Shown here: piece by piece, positions 7,361 to 14,008 of the stretch
Layout: every line of letters begins with the position of its first letter
How positions within the stretch are numbered: the first letter of the stretch is position 1
NCBI GenBank assembly: GCA_036518955.1
Contig: DATDMG010000249.1
Location: 1 to 17,477 of the forward strand
Reading direction: 5' to 3'
Length of the DNA: 17,477 nt
Origin: DATDMG01 sp036518955
GTDB taxonomy: Bacteria; Actinomycetota; Actinomycetes; Actinomycetales; Kineosporiaceae
The notes under the pieces: model-generated
What the model saw: only the letters and a program-made list of their open reading frames with translations
Databases searched by the model: none
What the model was told of the DNA's origin: nothing
Translations under genes and position numbers: made by a program

Positions 7361-7403
7361 CCGGACGAGGCGCGTCGTACCCGGTCAGCGACAAGACGAC
7401 GCG
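7361..7403 (+). promoter_or_regulatory. Guanidine-III riboswitch (ykkC-III class)
   Basis: The sequence CCGGACGAGG (7361-7370), then GCGTCGTACCCGGTCAG and ACAAGACGACGC (7391-7402) matches the compact guanidine-III pseudoknot. The first helix pairs CCGG 7361-7364 with CCGG 7381-7384. The pseudoknot pairs GCGTCGT 7372-7378 with ACGACGC 7396-7402 without mismatch. Relative to the family sequence I remember (GCGCCGT/ACGGCGC), one base pair has changed on both sides, which supports the structure. The ribosome binding site GAGGAG (7403-7408) starts at the base after the pseudoknot, seven bases before the ATG at 7416, so translation control is likely. Confidence 0.95.
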
Positions 7404-7415
7404 AGGAGCATCCAC

Positions 7416-8570
7416 ATGACCGACCATGCACCCAACGCCTTCGCGGGCGTCAACGACGAGGGCTACTGGGCTCAGCAGGCCGAGGGGCGGCTGCCGGACC
7501 GGCGGGCCCGGGAGGAGATCGCGCGAGGCCTGGCCCTGGGGCTGGAGGCCGCCCCGACGATCGTCGACCGACGGATCTCCACCTTCGTCCGCGGCGAGCT
7601 GCCGCACTTCGCCGGCGAGACCGGCACCTTCCTCAAGGCACCCTTCATGGAGGACGTCCATGACGTCGGCGACGCCGAGGTGGCCTTCTTCGGCGTCCCG
7701 CTCGACTCCGGGGCGACCTACCGGCCGGGTACCCGGTTCGGCCCCCAGGGCATCCGCCGCGCCACGAACCTCTTCGGGACCTACTCCTACGAGTTGGGGG
7801 TCGACCTGCGCGAGCAGGTCAACATGGTCGACCTCGGCGACGTGTTCACCATCCCGGGGAACCTGGAGAAGTCGTTCGACCAGATCAGCCAGGCCATGGC
7901 GCACGTCGCCCGGTCCGGCGCGATGCCCGTGGTGCTGGGCGGCGATCACTCGATCGGCTTCCCGACGATCCGCGGTCTGGCACCGCACCTCGACGGGAAC
8001 ATCGGCATCATCCACTTCGACCGCCACGTCGACACCCAGGAGACCGACCTCGACGAGCGGATGCACACCACGCCCTGGTTCCACGCCACCAACATCAAGA
8101 ACGCCCCGGCCACCAATCTGGTCCAGGTTGGCATCGGTGGCTGGCAGGCACCCCGACCCGGTGTGCAGGTAGGACGCGAGCGCGGCACCACAGTCATCAC
8201 GGTCGGCGACATCGAGCGGACCGGGTGGCAGAAGGTCGTCGAGACGGCCCTCGAGGTCGCCTGGAAGGGCGCAGCGGCGATCTATCTGTCTTTCGACATC
8301 GACGTCTTCGACGCCGGCTTCGTGCCCGGCACGGGCTGGCCGGAACCGGGCGGCCTGCTCCCGCGCGAGGGCCTGAACATGGTGCGCGCCATCGCCAAGG
8401 AAGGGTTGGCCGGGATCGAGCTCGTCGAGTGCTCACCTCCGTACGACACGTCCGAGCAGACCGCGCTGCTGTCCGCTCGGGTGATCATGGATACGCTGGC
8501 CAGCATGGTCCAGGCGGGCAAGCTCGGCACCAAGGCCGCCGCCCTCGACCGCAAGGCCTGGGGCCCGTAG
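7416..8570 (+). CDS. Ureohydrolase (arginase/agmatinase family), probable nickel-dependent guanidine hydrolase (GdmH-like)
   Basis: A 384-residue ureohydrolase-fold enzyme with all six expected metal ligands: H178 in GGDHS, D202, H204 and D206 in HFDRHVDTQE, and D294 and D296 in SFDIDVFDAGF. The usual DAHxD motif of arginase and agmatinase is DRHVD here. Together with an N-terminal extension of about 80 residues (plain agmatinases are near 300 aa) and DLDERMHTTPWFHATNI, this resembles the guanidine hydrolase GdmH, which splits guanidine into urea and ammonia with nickel. The ATG at 7416 follows GAGGAG and the guanidine-III riboswitch directly, which independently points to guanidine as substrate. 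It is divergent from the riboswitch-controlled permease gene. No nickel chaperone or urease genes lie in the window. A hydrolase for another guanidino acid is the main alternative. The protein is cytoplasmic, with no signal peptide. Confidence 0.9.
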   Translation: MTDHAPNAFAGVNDEGYWAQQAEGRLPDRRAREEIARGLALGLEAAPTIVDRRISTFVRGELPHFAGETGTFLKAPFMEDVHDVGDAEVAFFGVPLDSGATYRPGTRFGPQGIRRATNLFGTYSYELGVDLREQVNMVDLGDVFTIPGNLEKSFDQISQAMAHVARSGAMPVVLGGDHSIGFPTIRGLAPHLDGNIGIIHFDRHVDTQETDLDERMHTTPWFHATNIKNAPATNLVQVGIGGWQAPRPGVQVGRERGTTVITVGDIERTGWQKVVETALEVAWKGAAAIYLSFDIDVFDAGFVPGTGWPEPGGLLPREGLNMVRAIAKEGLAGIELVECSPPYDTSEQTALLSARVIMDTLASMVQAGKLGTKAAALDRKAWGP

Positions 8571-8574
8571 CGAG

Positions 8575-8597
8575 CGGCCGGTCCGAATATCCGGCCG
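8575..8597 (+). terminator. Hairpin just after the ureohydrolase gene, possible terminator
   Basis: CGGCCGG (8575-8581) and CCGGCCG (8591-8597) form a perfect 7-bp stem with a 9-base loop, five bases after the stop codon. There is no T-run, but many actinomycete terminators lack one. It probably separates this gene from the distant nitrilase. Confidence 0.5.
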
Positions 8598-8795
8598 GGT
8601 GGTGCCCACACGCACGGACCCGCCGTGTCGCTGCCGGCCACGCTGCTGCAGACCGGCGCGACGACGCTGGCCACCGTCCACCGGCGGCCCATCCGGATCC
8701 CAGACCCGGGCGGCTACGCCGTGCTGGTGCCCCGCCCAGCCACCCTGGTGGGGCGACGGCAATACCCCATCGCCGCGACCCGATCGCAGCTGGTG

Positions 8796-8809
8796 ACTGA
8801 CGAGTCAGT
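8796..8809. repeat. Short palindrome ACTGAC-GA-GTCAGT
   Basis: A perfect 6-bp inverted repeat with a 2-base centre, in the gene-poor stretch after the ureohydrolase. The size suits a dimeric repressor operator, but no promoter was identified next to it. Confidence 0.35.
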
Positions 8810-9302
8810 GCTTCGCCCGAACTCGGTGCGGCCAGTGAGCGGTCACGCTCGGCCGTGCGGACGGCGGCATATCCGCGTGTTGCCGGAGGTAGCGATATGG
8901 GGAGCGGACTACGTGCGGGAGACCAGGCTTCGGCGGTTCATCGACCATGGACTCGAGCGCCGCACACGGGACGGCAACGTAGCCAGGCGTCCGGCAGATC
9001 GGACCTCTTCTACGCTGATCGCGTGCCCAAGCGCCCCGAAGATCACTCAGTTGCTCGTGGAGAGGTCGACTGGTTCGACCCCGAGGAGGGTTGAGGCGCG
9101 ATCCGCGCCGAGGAGGTCCCGGCGGCTGCTTCGTCCACTTCTCCCGCGATTCAGACGTCCGGCTTCCGAGCCCTGAGCTTGGTGATGCCGTGGTCTGCAT
9201 CGTGGTCGCGGCGGCGCTGCTGGGAACGGCGTAACCTCGCCCGGCTGGGCGGTTGCGGTCGAAACGCCCGTACACTCACCGATCGGATGCCTTTCCGTCC
9301 TG

Positions 9303-9327
9303 CGGGATTGCGATCTTGCAAATCCCG
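9303..9327 (+). promoter_or_regulatory. Leader hairpin upstream of the nitrilase gene
   Basis: CGGGATT (9303-9309) pairs with AATCCCG (9321-9327), and GC/GC pairs can extend the stem past a bulged A. It sits about 130 bases before the nitrilase ATG and downstream of a TACACT box at 9271-9276, so it could be in the mRNA leader. It matches no riboswitch class I know, and its function is unknown. Confidence 0.4.
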
Positions 9328-9457
9328 TCCTTGCAGGCCGAAAAATGTTCCTGTTTGAAGATCACGCACCAGGTACCGCAGCGACTCGCGGATCTGGGTC
9401 AGAACCCGTAGCCGGCTCCCGCCGGTCGTTGCGGGTGCACCGCTGAGGGGGAGGGCC

Positions 9458-10408
9458 ATGATCAGGGTTGCCGTCGTCCAGGCGGGATCCGTGTACGGGG
9501 ACTGCGCACGGACCCTTGAGCGGCTCCGCCGTCTTGTCGAGCGGGCCGCGGATGAGGGAGCCCGGCTCGCGGTGTTCCCCGAAGCCTTCCTCGGCGGCTA
9601 TCCGAAGGGCCTGACATTCGACGCTCCGGTGGGCCGGCGGACCGAAGCCGGCCGGCTGGAGTACCTGCGCTACAGCGGCGCAGCGGTGGGGCTGCGCGGT
9701 CCCGAGATGGCCCAGGTGGCGGACCTCGCTTCCCGGACCGGGGTGTTCCTCGTGGTGGGCATGGTCGAGCGATCGGGCGGAACCCTGTACTGCACGGCGG
9801 CCATGGTCGACCCCGGACGTGGCCTGGTCGGTCATCATCGCAAGCTGATGCCCACGGCAGCCGAGCGCCTGGTGTGGGGTTTCGGAGACGGGTCCACGAT
9901 CGGCGTGGTCGACTCTCCGGCGGGTCGCGTCGGGGCTGCCATCTGCTGGGAGAACTACATGCCGATGCTGCGTCAGGCGATGTATGCCCAGGGTGTCGAC
10001 GTGTACTGCGCTCCGACGGTGGACGATCGGGAGGTGTGGCAGCACACGATGCGGCACATTGCACTCGAGGGACGGTGCTTCGTGCTCTCGGCCTGTCAGT
10101 TCGCCTGCCGCGAGGACTATCCCACCGACTACCGGACGACGATCGAGCCGGACGCGGACGGCGCCGTGATTCGCGGCGGAAGCGTGATTGTCGGGCCGTT
10201 GGGCGAGATTCTCGCAGGGCCCGAGTACGGGCGGGAGTGCCTCCTGGTCGCGGATGTCGACCTCGACCGCCGGATCGCGGGTCACTTCGACCTCGACGTG
10301 GCCGGCCACTACGCGAGGCCGGACGTGTTCCAGCTCCTGGTCGACGACCGGCCCAAGCGGTCCGTCTCGTTCGCCTCCTCCACGGACGACGCCGCAGGTG
10401 ACGGATGA
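9458..10408 (+). CDS. Nitrilase-superfamily C-N hydrolase (branch 1 nitrilase type)
   Basis: A 316-residue alpha-beta-beta-alpha nitrilase-fold enzyme with the catalytic triad in place: E42 in FPEAFLGGYPKG, K129 in HHRKLMPTAAERLVWG, and C163 in GAAICWENYMP. These surroundings (GGYPKG, HRKLxPTxxER, CWENYMP) are those of true nitrilases, which convert R-CN to the acid and ammonia, rather than amidases or carbamoylputrescine hydrolases. A second glutamate (E136) is also conserved. The start ATG at 9458 has GGGGGAGGG about three bases upstream. The last 15 residues are low-complexity. It lies 890 bp after the ureohydrolase, on the same strand but with a hairpin between, so it is probably a separate transcript. 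The substrate is unknown; cyanide or aliphatic/aryl nitriles are possible. It converges on the next minus-strand gene with a 73-bp gap. Confidence 0.93.
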   Translation: MIRVAVVQAGSVYGDCARTLERLRRLVERAADEGARLAVFPEAFLGGYPKGLTFDAPVGRRTEAGRLEYLRYSGAAVGLRGPEMAQVADLASRTGVFLVVGMVERSGGTLYCTAAMVDPGRGLVGHHRKLMPTAAERLVWGFGDGSTIGVVDSPAGRVGAAICWENYMPMLRQAMYAQGVDVYCAPTVDDREVWQHTMRHIALEGRCFVLSACQFACREDYPTDYRTTIEPDADGAVIRGGSVIVGPLGEILAGPEYGRECLLVADVDLDRRIAGHFDLDVAGHYARPDVFQLLVDDRPKRSVSFASSTDDAAGDG

Positions 10409-10481
10409 CACCTCGAGCGGTCCGACGACGTTTCCGGGGCCCGGGAGGTCGCAGGTTGCGGCGTTCGACCGCTGACGCCCG

Positions 10482-12002
10482 CTACAGGGAGGCCCAGACG
10501 GCGCGCAACCGCTCCGTGGGGAACCGGCTCGGCGCACCCGTGACCACCCAGGCCAGCGTCTCGTACACGACGACGTGGCTGCTGGGCGGTGCCTCGGACT
10601 TCGCCAACGTCTTCTGCAGCCGGTACAGGTGCGTGAACGCCTGCTTGGTGTCGTTGTCTCGGAGCAGGGCCTTGACCTGACCGCCCACCTTCACGGTCGC
10701 CGGATCGTCGTCACCGCCCGGGCCGGCACCCACCCCCGCCAGAGCCGCGTGCGCGGCCAGGAAGCGCTGCGTCGTTTCGAGGTGCGGCGGCTTGAGGGCG
10801 GCCACCTCCTGCGGCGCGGCGGCGGTGAGCACGGCGAGCTCCAGGACGTCCTGCTCCACGCCGTCCGTCCGTCCCGTGGCCGTCCCCACGAGCAGGACGT
10901 CGGGGGCGCTCTCAGCGAGCGGCCCGAGGCCTGGCTCAGCCAGCAGCAACCGCAACGCCAGCAGGTCGGACTCCGCCACCGACGACGGACCCACCACTGC
11001 GAGCCGGGACGGGTGCGTCGGCAGGTCGAGCACGGCGAGAACGGCGGCGGCGCTCACGGGCACCCAGCCGCCGGCGCTCGGGTGCTCGGCGGTCGCCGCC
11101 GTACGGCGGTCCTCATCCCAGACCACCTTGCCGGGGCCGTCGGCCGTGAACGTCGCGACGGTGAAGGAGCCCGTCCCGTAGTCGGTGTACTCACGAGCAA
11201 GCCCGCGGGTGGAGAGGATCCGGAAGTACTCGGCCTGCGCGGACATGAAGTCGAGCCCGTCGGTGGGCCCGGTCCGGACGGCCGTCCCGGTCTTCACGAC
11301 CGGCGGCACCGGCCAGTTCTCCGGGCTGTCGTCACGGCCGGAGGGGTGCAGGGCGAAGCGCACCGGCAGGCCGATCTCGCGACCGAAGGCCAGGTCCACC
11401 GGATCGTGGGCGGGGTTGACCAGGACGGCGCCGGTCCCGAACTCCGGCTTGACCCAGCCCGCCGTCCAGATGGGCAGCAGGTCGCCCGTCAGCGGATGAC
11501 GGCAGTACCGGCCGGTGAAGGCTGCTGTGCGCCCGTCGCCGAGGCCGCGGGACAGGGGGTGTCCGGGGTGGACGGCGACGGCGCACGCGGCGGGACTGGG
11601 GGACCAGTCGGTGGTGAAGACCTCGAGCGGCGGATCGGCCTCGGCGGCGTCCTCCAGCGGAAAGGTGAGCAGGACGCCACGGGTGCGGCGGATCGCCTTC
11701 CGATGCCTGGACACCAAGGACGACGGCCACGCGCCGTCCTGGTCGGCGCCCACCCGCTCCCGGGCCGCCAGCGTGGGCACGTACCGGATCTCGCCGGAGA
11801 CGGGCGACTCTCCGGCAGGTGTCAGTCCGGCGGCCGCCGCGAGCCGCGGCAGGGCCGAGCCGGCATCCACCCCGCCGTCGAGGACGGCGGAAATGCGGCC
11901 GTCGGCGGAGGCAAGCCGATCGAGGAACCGTGCGTATCCCAGGCAACGAATTGTCACCAGCGGAGTTTTCGGATCCGCCAGCGGAAGGACGAGCTGGTCC
12001 AC
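10482..12002 (-). CDS. Degenerate class I tRNA ligase (LeuRS-like) with editing-domain similarity, no visible catalytic motifs
   Basis: A 506-residue protein from the GTG at 12002, chosen because GGAGAG lies five bases upstream and the 29 codons before it look non-coding. Residues about 95-215 align by eye with the LeuRS CP1 editing domain: LEVFTTDW replaces TVFTTRPDT, HPGHPLSRG matches the APEHPL region, and TGRYCRHPLTGDLLPIW plus GWVKPEFGTGAVLVNPAHDPVD match the GTGA...PAHDxRD block. The second Asp of that block (D203), which binds the substrate amino group in LeuRS, is kept; the TTRPDT specificity threonine is lost. I find neither HIGH nor KMSKS, so tRNA charging is unlikely. The region near QAFTHLYRLQKTL may be a residual anticodon-binding helix bundle. 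It lies divergent from the peptide operon. Possible roles are misacyl-tRNA or aminoacyl-adduct hydrolysis, or immunity; these are inferences. Confidence 0.75.
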   Translation of the reverse strand: MDQLVLPLADPKTPLVTIRCLGYARFLDRLASADGRISAVLDGGVDAGSALPRLAAAAGLTPAGESPVSGEIRYVPTLAARERVGADQDGAWPSSLVSRHRKAIRRTRGVLLTFPLEDAAEADPPLEVFTTDWSPSPAACAVAVHPGHPLSRGLGDGRTAAFTGRYCRHPLTGDLLPIWTAGWVKPEFGTGAVLVNPAHDPVDLAFGREIGLPVRFALHPSGRDDSPENWPVPPVVKTGTAVRTGPTDGLDFMSAQAEYFRILSTRGLAREYTDYGTGSFTVATFTADGPGKVVWDEDRRTAATAEHPSAGGWVPVSAAAVLAVLDLPTHPSRLAVVGPSSVAESDLLALRLLLAEPGLGPLAESAPDVLLVGTATGRTDGVEQDVLELAVLTAAAPQEVAALKPPHLETTQRFLAAHAALAGVGAGPGGDDDPATVKVGGQVKALLRDNDTKQAFTHLYRLQKTLAKSEAPPSSHVVVYETLAWVVTGAPSRFPTERLRAVWASL

Positions 12003-12393
12003 GCAATCTCTCCAGGGAGCGTAGGGCACGGCGCAGTCACGACAGGGTGGCGAGGCAGCCGCCCAGCGGTCATGACACTGAGGCAGCAACTGTAGCGATC
12101 CTAGCGGTTGTCGGCGAAGCGGGACCAGTTCGCCGTCCGGTCCCTCCTGGCCGCACTCTCCCGGAGCCTCCCGGATATCGCGAGGAGTGGGTACCGCCGC
12201 GCTCGCCCGCGTCCGGATCCGTCATTGCGATACGAGGTCGGGCATGCTGGCGCACGCAGTTGATACAATCGTCGCACAGTAGTTGTCCCTTGACGATCCG
12301 CCGGGCGCCCGGTGAGGATGACCACGGGTCCCGGTGACGTGGGCGACGAGTGCCTGCGGGGGGTCGGCCAGCTCCGGGAACTTTCACGTCCTA

Positions 12394-12427
12394 CTTGTAT
12401 TTGTCACGGGCTTGTATTTGTCACGGG
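12394..12427. repeat. Perfect 2 x 17-bp tandem repeat, possible regulator site
   Basis: CTTGTATTTGTCACGGG occurs twice head to tail (12394-12410 and 12411-12427) with no mismatch. It is AT-richer than its surroundings and lies in the control region ahead of the peptide operon. A tandem 17-bp spacing would suit two AraC-type half-site contacts, and an AraC gene is present at 15321-16145, but the link is inference. Confidence 0.6.
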
Positions 12428-12620
12428 GGGCCAGGCCATGTGTCGTCGGATGTCAGCAGCTGATTCGGTTCCCCTTTTCTTGCTGCCGGCCCAGCGCAGG
12501 ACCGTGCGGCCGCGCCCGGAGGTCGGCAACCGCTGTGCCTGACAAGGCGGCCGACACCCTCGGCGGCCTGGCCCGGCTGGAGTAGGGCCGCGGCAGCCCC
12601 GGGAGCCCCGGCACCGAGTG

Positions 12621-12668
12621 GGTCCGTTGCGGTCAGGGCCGGACCGCCCACCGTGGCCGCGACGGACC
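12621..12668 (+). ncRNA. Candidate structured leader with alternative pairings
   Basis: GGTCCGTTGCGG (12621-12632) pairs with CCGCGACGGACC (12657-12668) over 12 positions with one wobble. Inside it, GCGGTC (12629-12634) can instead pair with GACCGC at 12642-12647 or at 12665-12670. The two folds exclude each other in part. The element lies about 140 bases ahead of the peptide start. No known RNA family was recognised. Confidence 0.35.
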
Positions 12669-12808
12669 GCTGAACCGGAGGCGGTGACGCGCCGCGTCCA
12701 CCTCACCTCCTGCTACGTCCGCGCCCTTCGCTGTCGCCAGAGCCGCTCGTCAGCGGCCGGCGGCACGGCGGGTGAGGTCGGTCCACCGAGAAGGAAGGGA
12801 GGAACGCC

Positions 12809-12871
12809 ATGAAGGTCGAGCGGGTGCGCGAGACGGGTCTTGTCAAGGAATGGCACGCGAACGTCATCTGA
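12809..12871 (+). CDS. Short precursor peptide (20 aa) for ThiF/MccB-like enzyme
   Basis: ATG at 12809 to TGA at 12869-12871 encodes the 20-residue peptide MKVERVRETGLVKEWHANVI. The ribosome binding site GGAAGGGAGG ends six bases before the ATG, far stronger than chance. The gene lies 66 bp before an E1-like adenylating enzyme gene with a perfect hairpin between them. The peptide is charged and hydrophilic, lacks cysteine, and ends in HANVI. In microcin C-type loci a similarly tiny peptide (MRTGNAN in Escherichia coli) ends in Asn, which MccB converts to an AMP-linked form; here Asn is third from the end. If chemistry is on Asn18, two residues must be trimmed or the enzyme acts differently. 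In pantocin loci an E1-like enzyme instead cyclises Glu residues; Glu4, Glu8 and Glu14 are present. It is too short for routine gene finders. Confidence 0.72.
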   Translation: MKVERVRETGLVKEWHANVI

Positions 12872-12883
12872 CGTGCAGCCAAC

Positions 12884-12915
12884 GGTGGTGGCGGGGGTGA
12901 CATCCCGCCACCACC
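12884..12915 (+). terminator. 12-bp perfect hairpin between peptide and ThiF-like gene (attenuator)
   Basis: GGTGGTGGCGGG (12884-12895) and CCCGCCACCACC (12904-12915) are perfect complements around an 8-base loop. It starts 12 bases after the peptide stop and ends 22 bases before the enzyme GTG. Such intercistronic hairpins raise precursor-peptide output over enzyme in peptide-antibiotic operons; partial termination is the likely role here. Confidence 0.7.
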
Positions 12916-12937
12916 CTTCACCGAGAGGGGAGACGAC

Positions 12938-14008
12938 GTGCGCAGGCCGAGGATCAAGGAATTCCTGCGGATTCACCGGGTGGCGGGCGATCCGCACCTA
13001 TACATCGGGATCGGCCCCGAGAAGGTCCGCATCACGGACCCGACCGAGGAGATGATCTCCTTCGCCCTCGCTCTGGACGGCTCGTCGACGGTGGAGGAGC
13101 TGAGGGGACGGTTCCCGGAGACGGACGAGTGGCTCGAGGCGCTCGCGGCGCAGGGGGTCCTCGACGACGCTGCGATCCCGCCCACCGGACTCAGCGACGC
13201 GGACCTGCGACGGTGGAGCCGGCAGATCAACCACCTGCGGCTCTACGACCGAGAGGGCTGGGACGGCTACGAGGGCATGCGGCGCCTGCGCGAGGCCCGC
13301 GTCGTCGTCATCGGCACGGGCGCGGGGGGAACGACCCTGCTGCGGCTGCTGAACGCGGCCGGGATCGGCACCCTCGAAGCGATCGACTTCGACACCTTCG
13401 CGGAGGAGAACCTGCCGACGCACCCCACCTTCGACGAGGCGGACATCGGCCTGCCCAAGCTGGAGGCGCTGCAACGCCACCTGCCGCTGCAGAGCTCCCG
13501 CTCACGGTTCATCCCGCACAGCACCCGGATCGAGTCCGCCGACGACATCGTGAAACTGGTCGACGGGGCCGATTTCTTCTTCAACGCCTACGACCGCCCG
13601 CGCAACCAGGCCATCCGGTGGTCCAACGAGGCGAGCCTGCGCACGGGCGTCCCGTTCGGGCAGATCGGTATCACCGACAAGGGGGCGCGTGTCGGCCCGA
13701 CGATGATCCCGGGTGTGACACCCTGCATGGAGTGCGTGGGCATCCGGGACCTGACCGTGCTGCGGGCCGAGAAGTCGGGCAGCCTCACGGGGACGCTGGT
13801 GGCGATGGTGGCGGGCATCGCGGTGAACGAGGTGATCGGGCTCGTGTCGGGGGCCAAGACCACCTCGCGGACCGCCGGCCGCAGCCTCTACATCAATGTC
13901 GAGACGCTGACCTTCGACGTGACGCCGTTCGACTTCCGTGCGGACTGCCCGTGCCGGGAGGGGCGATCGTCCCGTGACGTCGCCAGCAGCAGCCCAGCCG
14001 GACGGTGA
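12938..14008 (+). CDS. ThiF/MccB-like E1-type adenylating enzyme with N-terminal peptide-binding domain
   Basis: A 356-residue protein starting at GTG 12938 after GAGAGGGGAG. Residues 1-80 (RPRIKEFLRIHRV, LYIGIGPEKVRITDP, DGSSTVEELRGRFP) form a small winged-helix-type domain like the peptide clamp of MccB and the N-terminal domain of ocin-ThiF-like proteins. The E1 core follows: RWSRQINHLRLY, the nucleotide loop GTGAGG (126-131), AIDFDTF (D150, D152), NLPTHPTF (N158) and K174. Four cysteines in CMEC (263-266) and CPC (337-339) make the structural zinc site. No separate catalytic cysteine domain is present, so the enzyme probably adenylates a peptide rather than transferring a ubiquitin-like protein. 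The length matches MccB (about 350). It overlaps the next gene by 35 bp. The likely substrate is the 20-residue peptide; the product may be a peptidyl-nucleotide, a cyclised peptide or other modification. Confidence 0.87.
   Translation: MRRPRIKEFLRIHRVAGDPHLYIGIGPEKVRITDPTEEMISFALALDGSSTVEELRGRFPETDEWLEALAAQGVLDDAAIPPTGLSDADLRRWSRQINHLRLYDREGWDGYEGMRRLREARVVVIGTGAGGTTLLRLLNAAGIGTLEAIDFDTFAEENLPTHPTFDEADIGLPKLEALQRHLPLQSSRSRFIPHSTRIESADDIVKLVDGADFFFNAYDRPRNQAIRWSNEASLRTGVPFGQIGITDKGARVGPTMIPGVTPCMECVGIRDLTVLRAEKSGSLTGTLVAMVAGIAVNEVIGLVSGAKTTSRTAGRSLYINVETLTFDVTPFDFRADCPCREGRSSRDVASSSPAGR

Larger units (their letters stand above)
8598..9457. other. 860-bp region with no confident gene
   Basis: Open frames exist on both strands, but none shows a recognisable domain plus a ribosome binding site. 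A 23-codon frame, GTG 9023 to TGA 9094, has a TACGCT box six bases upstream (leaderless-like) and ends in ARGEVDWFDPEEG, faintly like the start of MazF/PemK toxins; it is probably a scrap. Other marks are a 6-bp inverted repeat at 8796-8809 and hairpins at 9247-9268 and 9303-9327. The distal part is likely the nitrilase promoter and leader. Confidence 0.4.
12003..12808. other. 800-bp divergent spacer between the LeuRS-like gene and the peptide operon
   Basis: No confident gene on either strand. It holds a 2 x 17 bp tandem repeat (12394-12427), a TACAAT box at 12264-12269 without a clear -35 partner, and a strong imperfect hairpin (12621-12668). A 16-codon frame at about 12537-12587 ending in GGLARLE looks like a gene-end scrap or chance. 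The length and the repeats suggest a control region. Confidence 0.4.

Noticed and set aside
9023..9094. MazF/PemK-type toxin gene
   Set aside because: Only 23 codons with a faint RGEVxW-like similarity, and no continuation in any frame; kept only as a remark in the spacer entry.
9050..9100. tRNA-like T-loop string GGTTCGACCCC
   Set aside because: The flanking bases do not form a 5-bp T stem, and no acceptor or anticodon arms fit at the right distances.
10575..12095. A 506-codon plus-strand open frame antisense to the LeuRS-like gene
   Set aside because: Low-complexity Gly/Arg/His composition with no motif; the opposite frame shows recognisable editing-domain blocks.
12312..12587. Small coding genes ahead of the peptide operon (76-83 codons)
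   Set aside because: No ribosome binding site, no motif, and they run through the tandem repeat.
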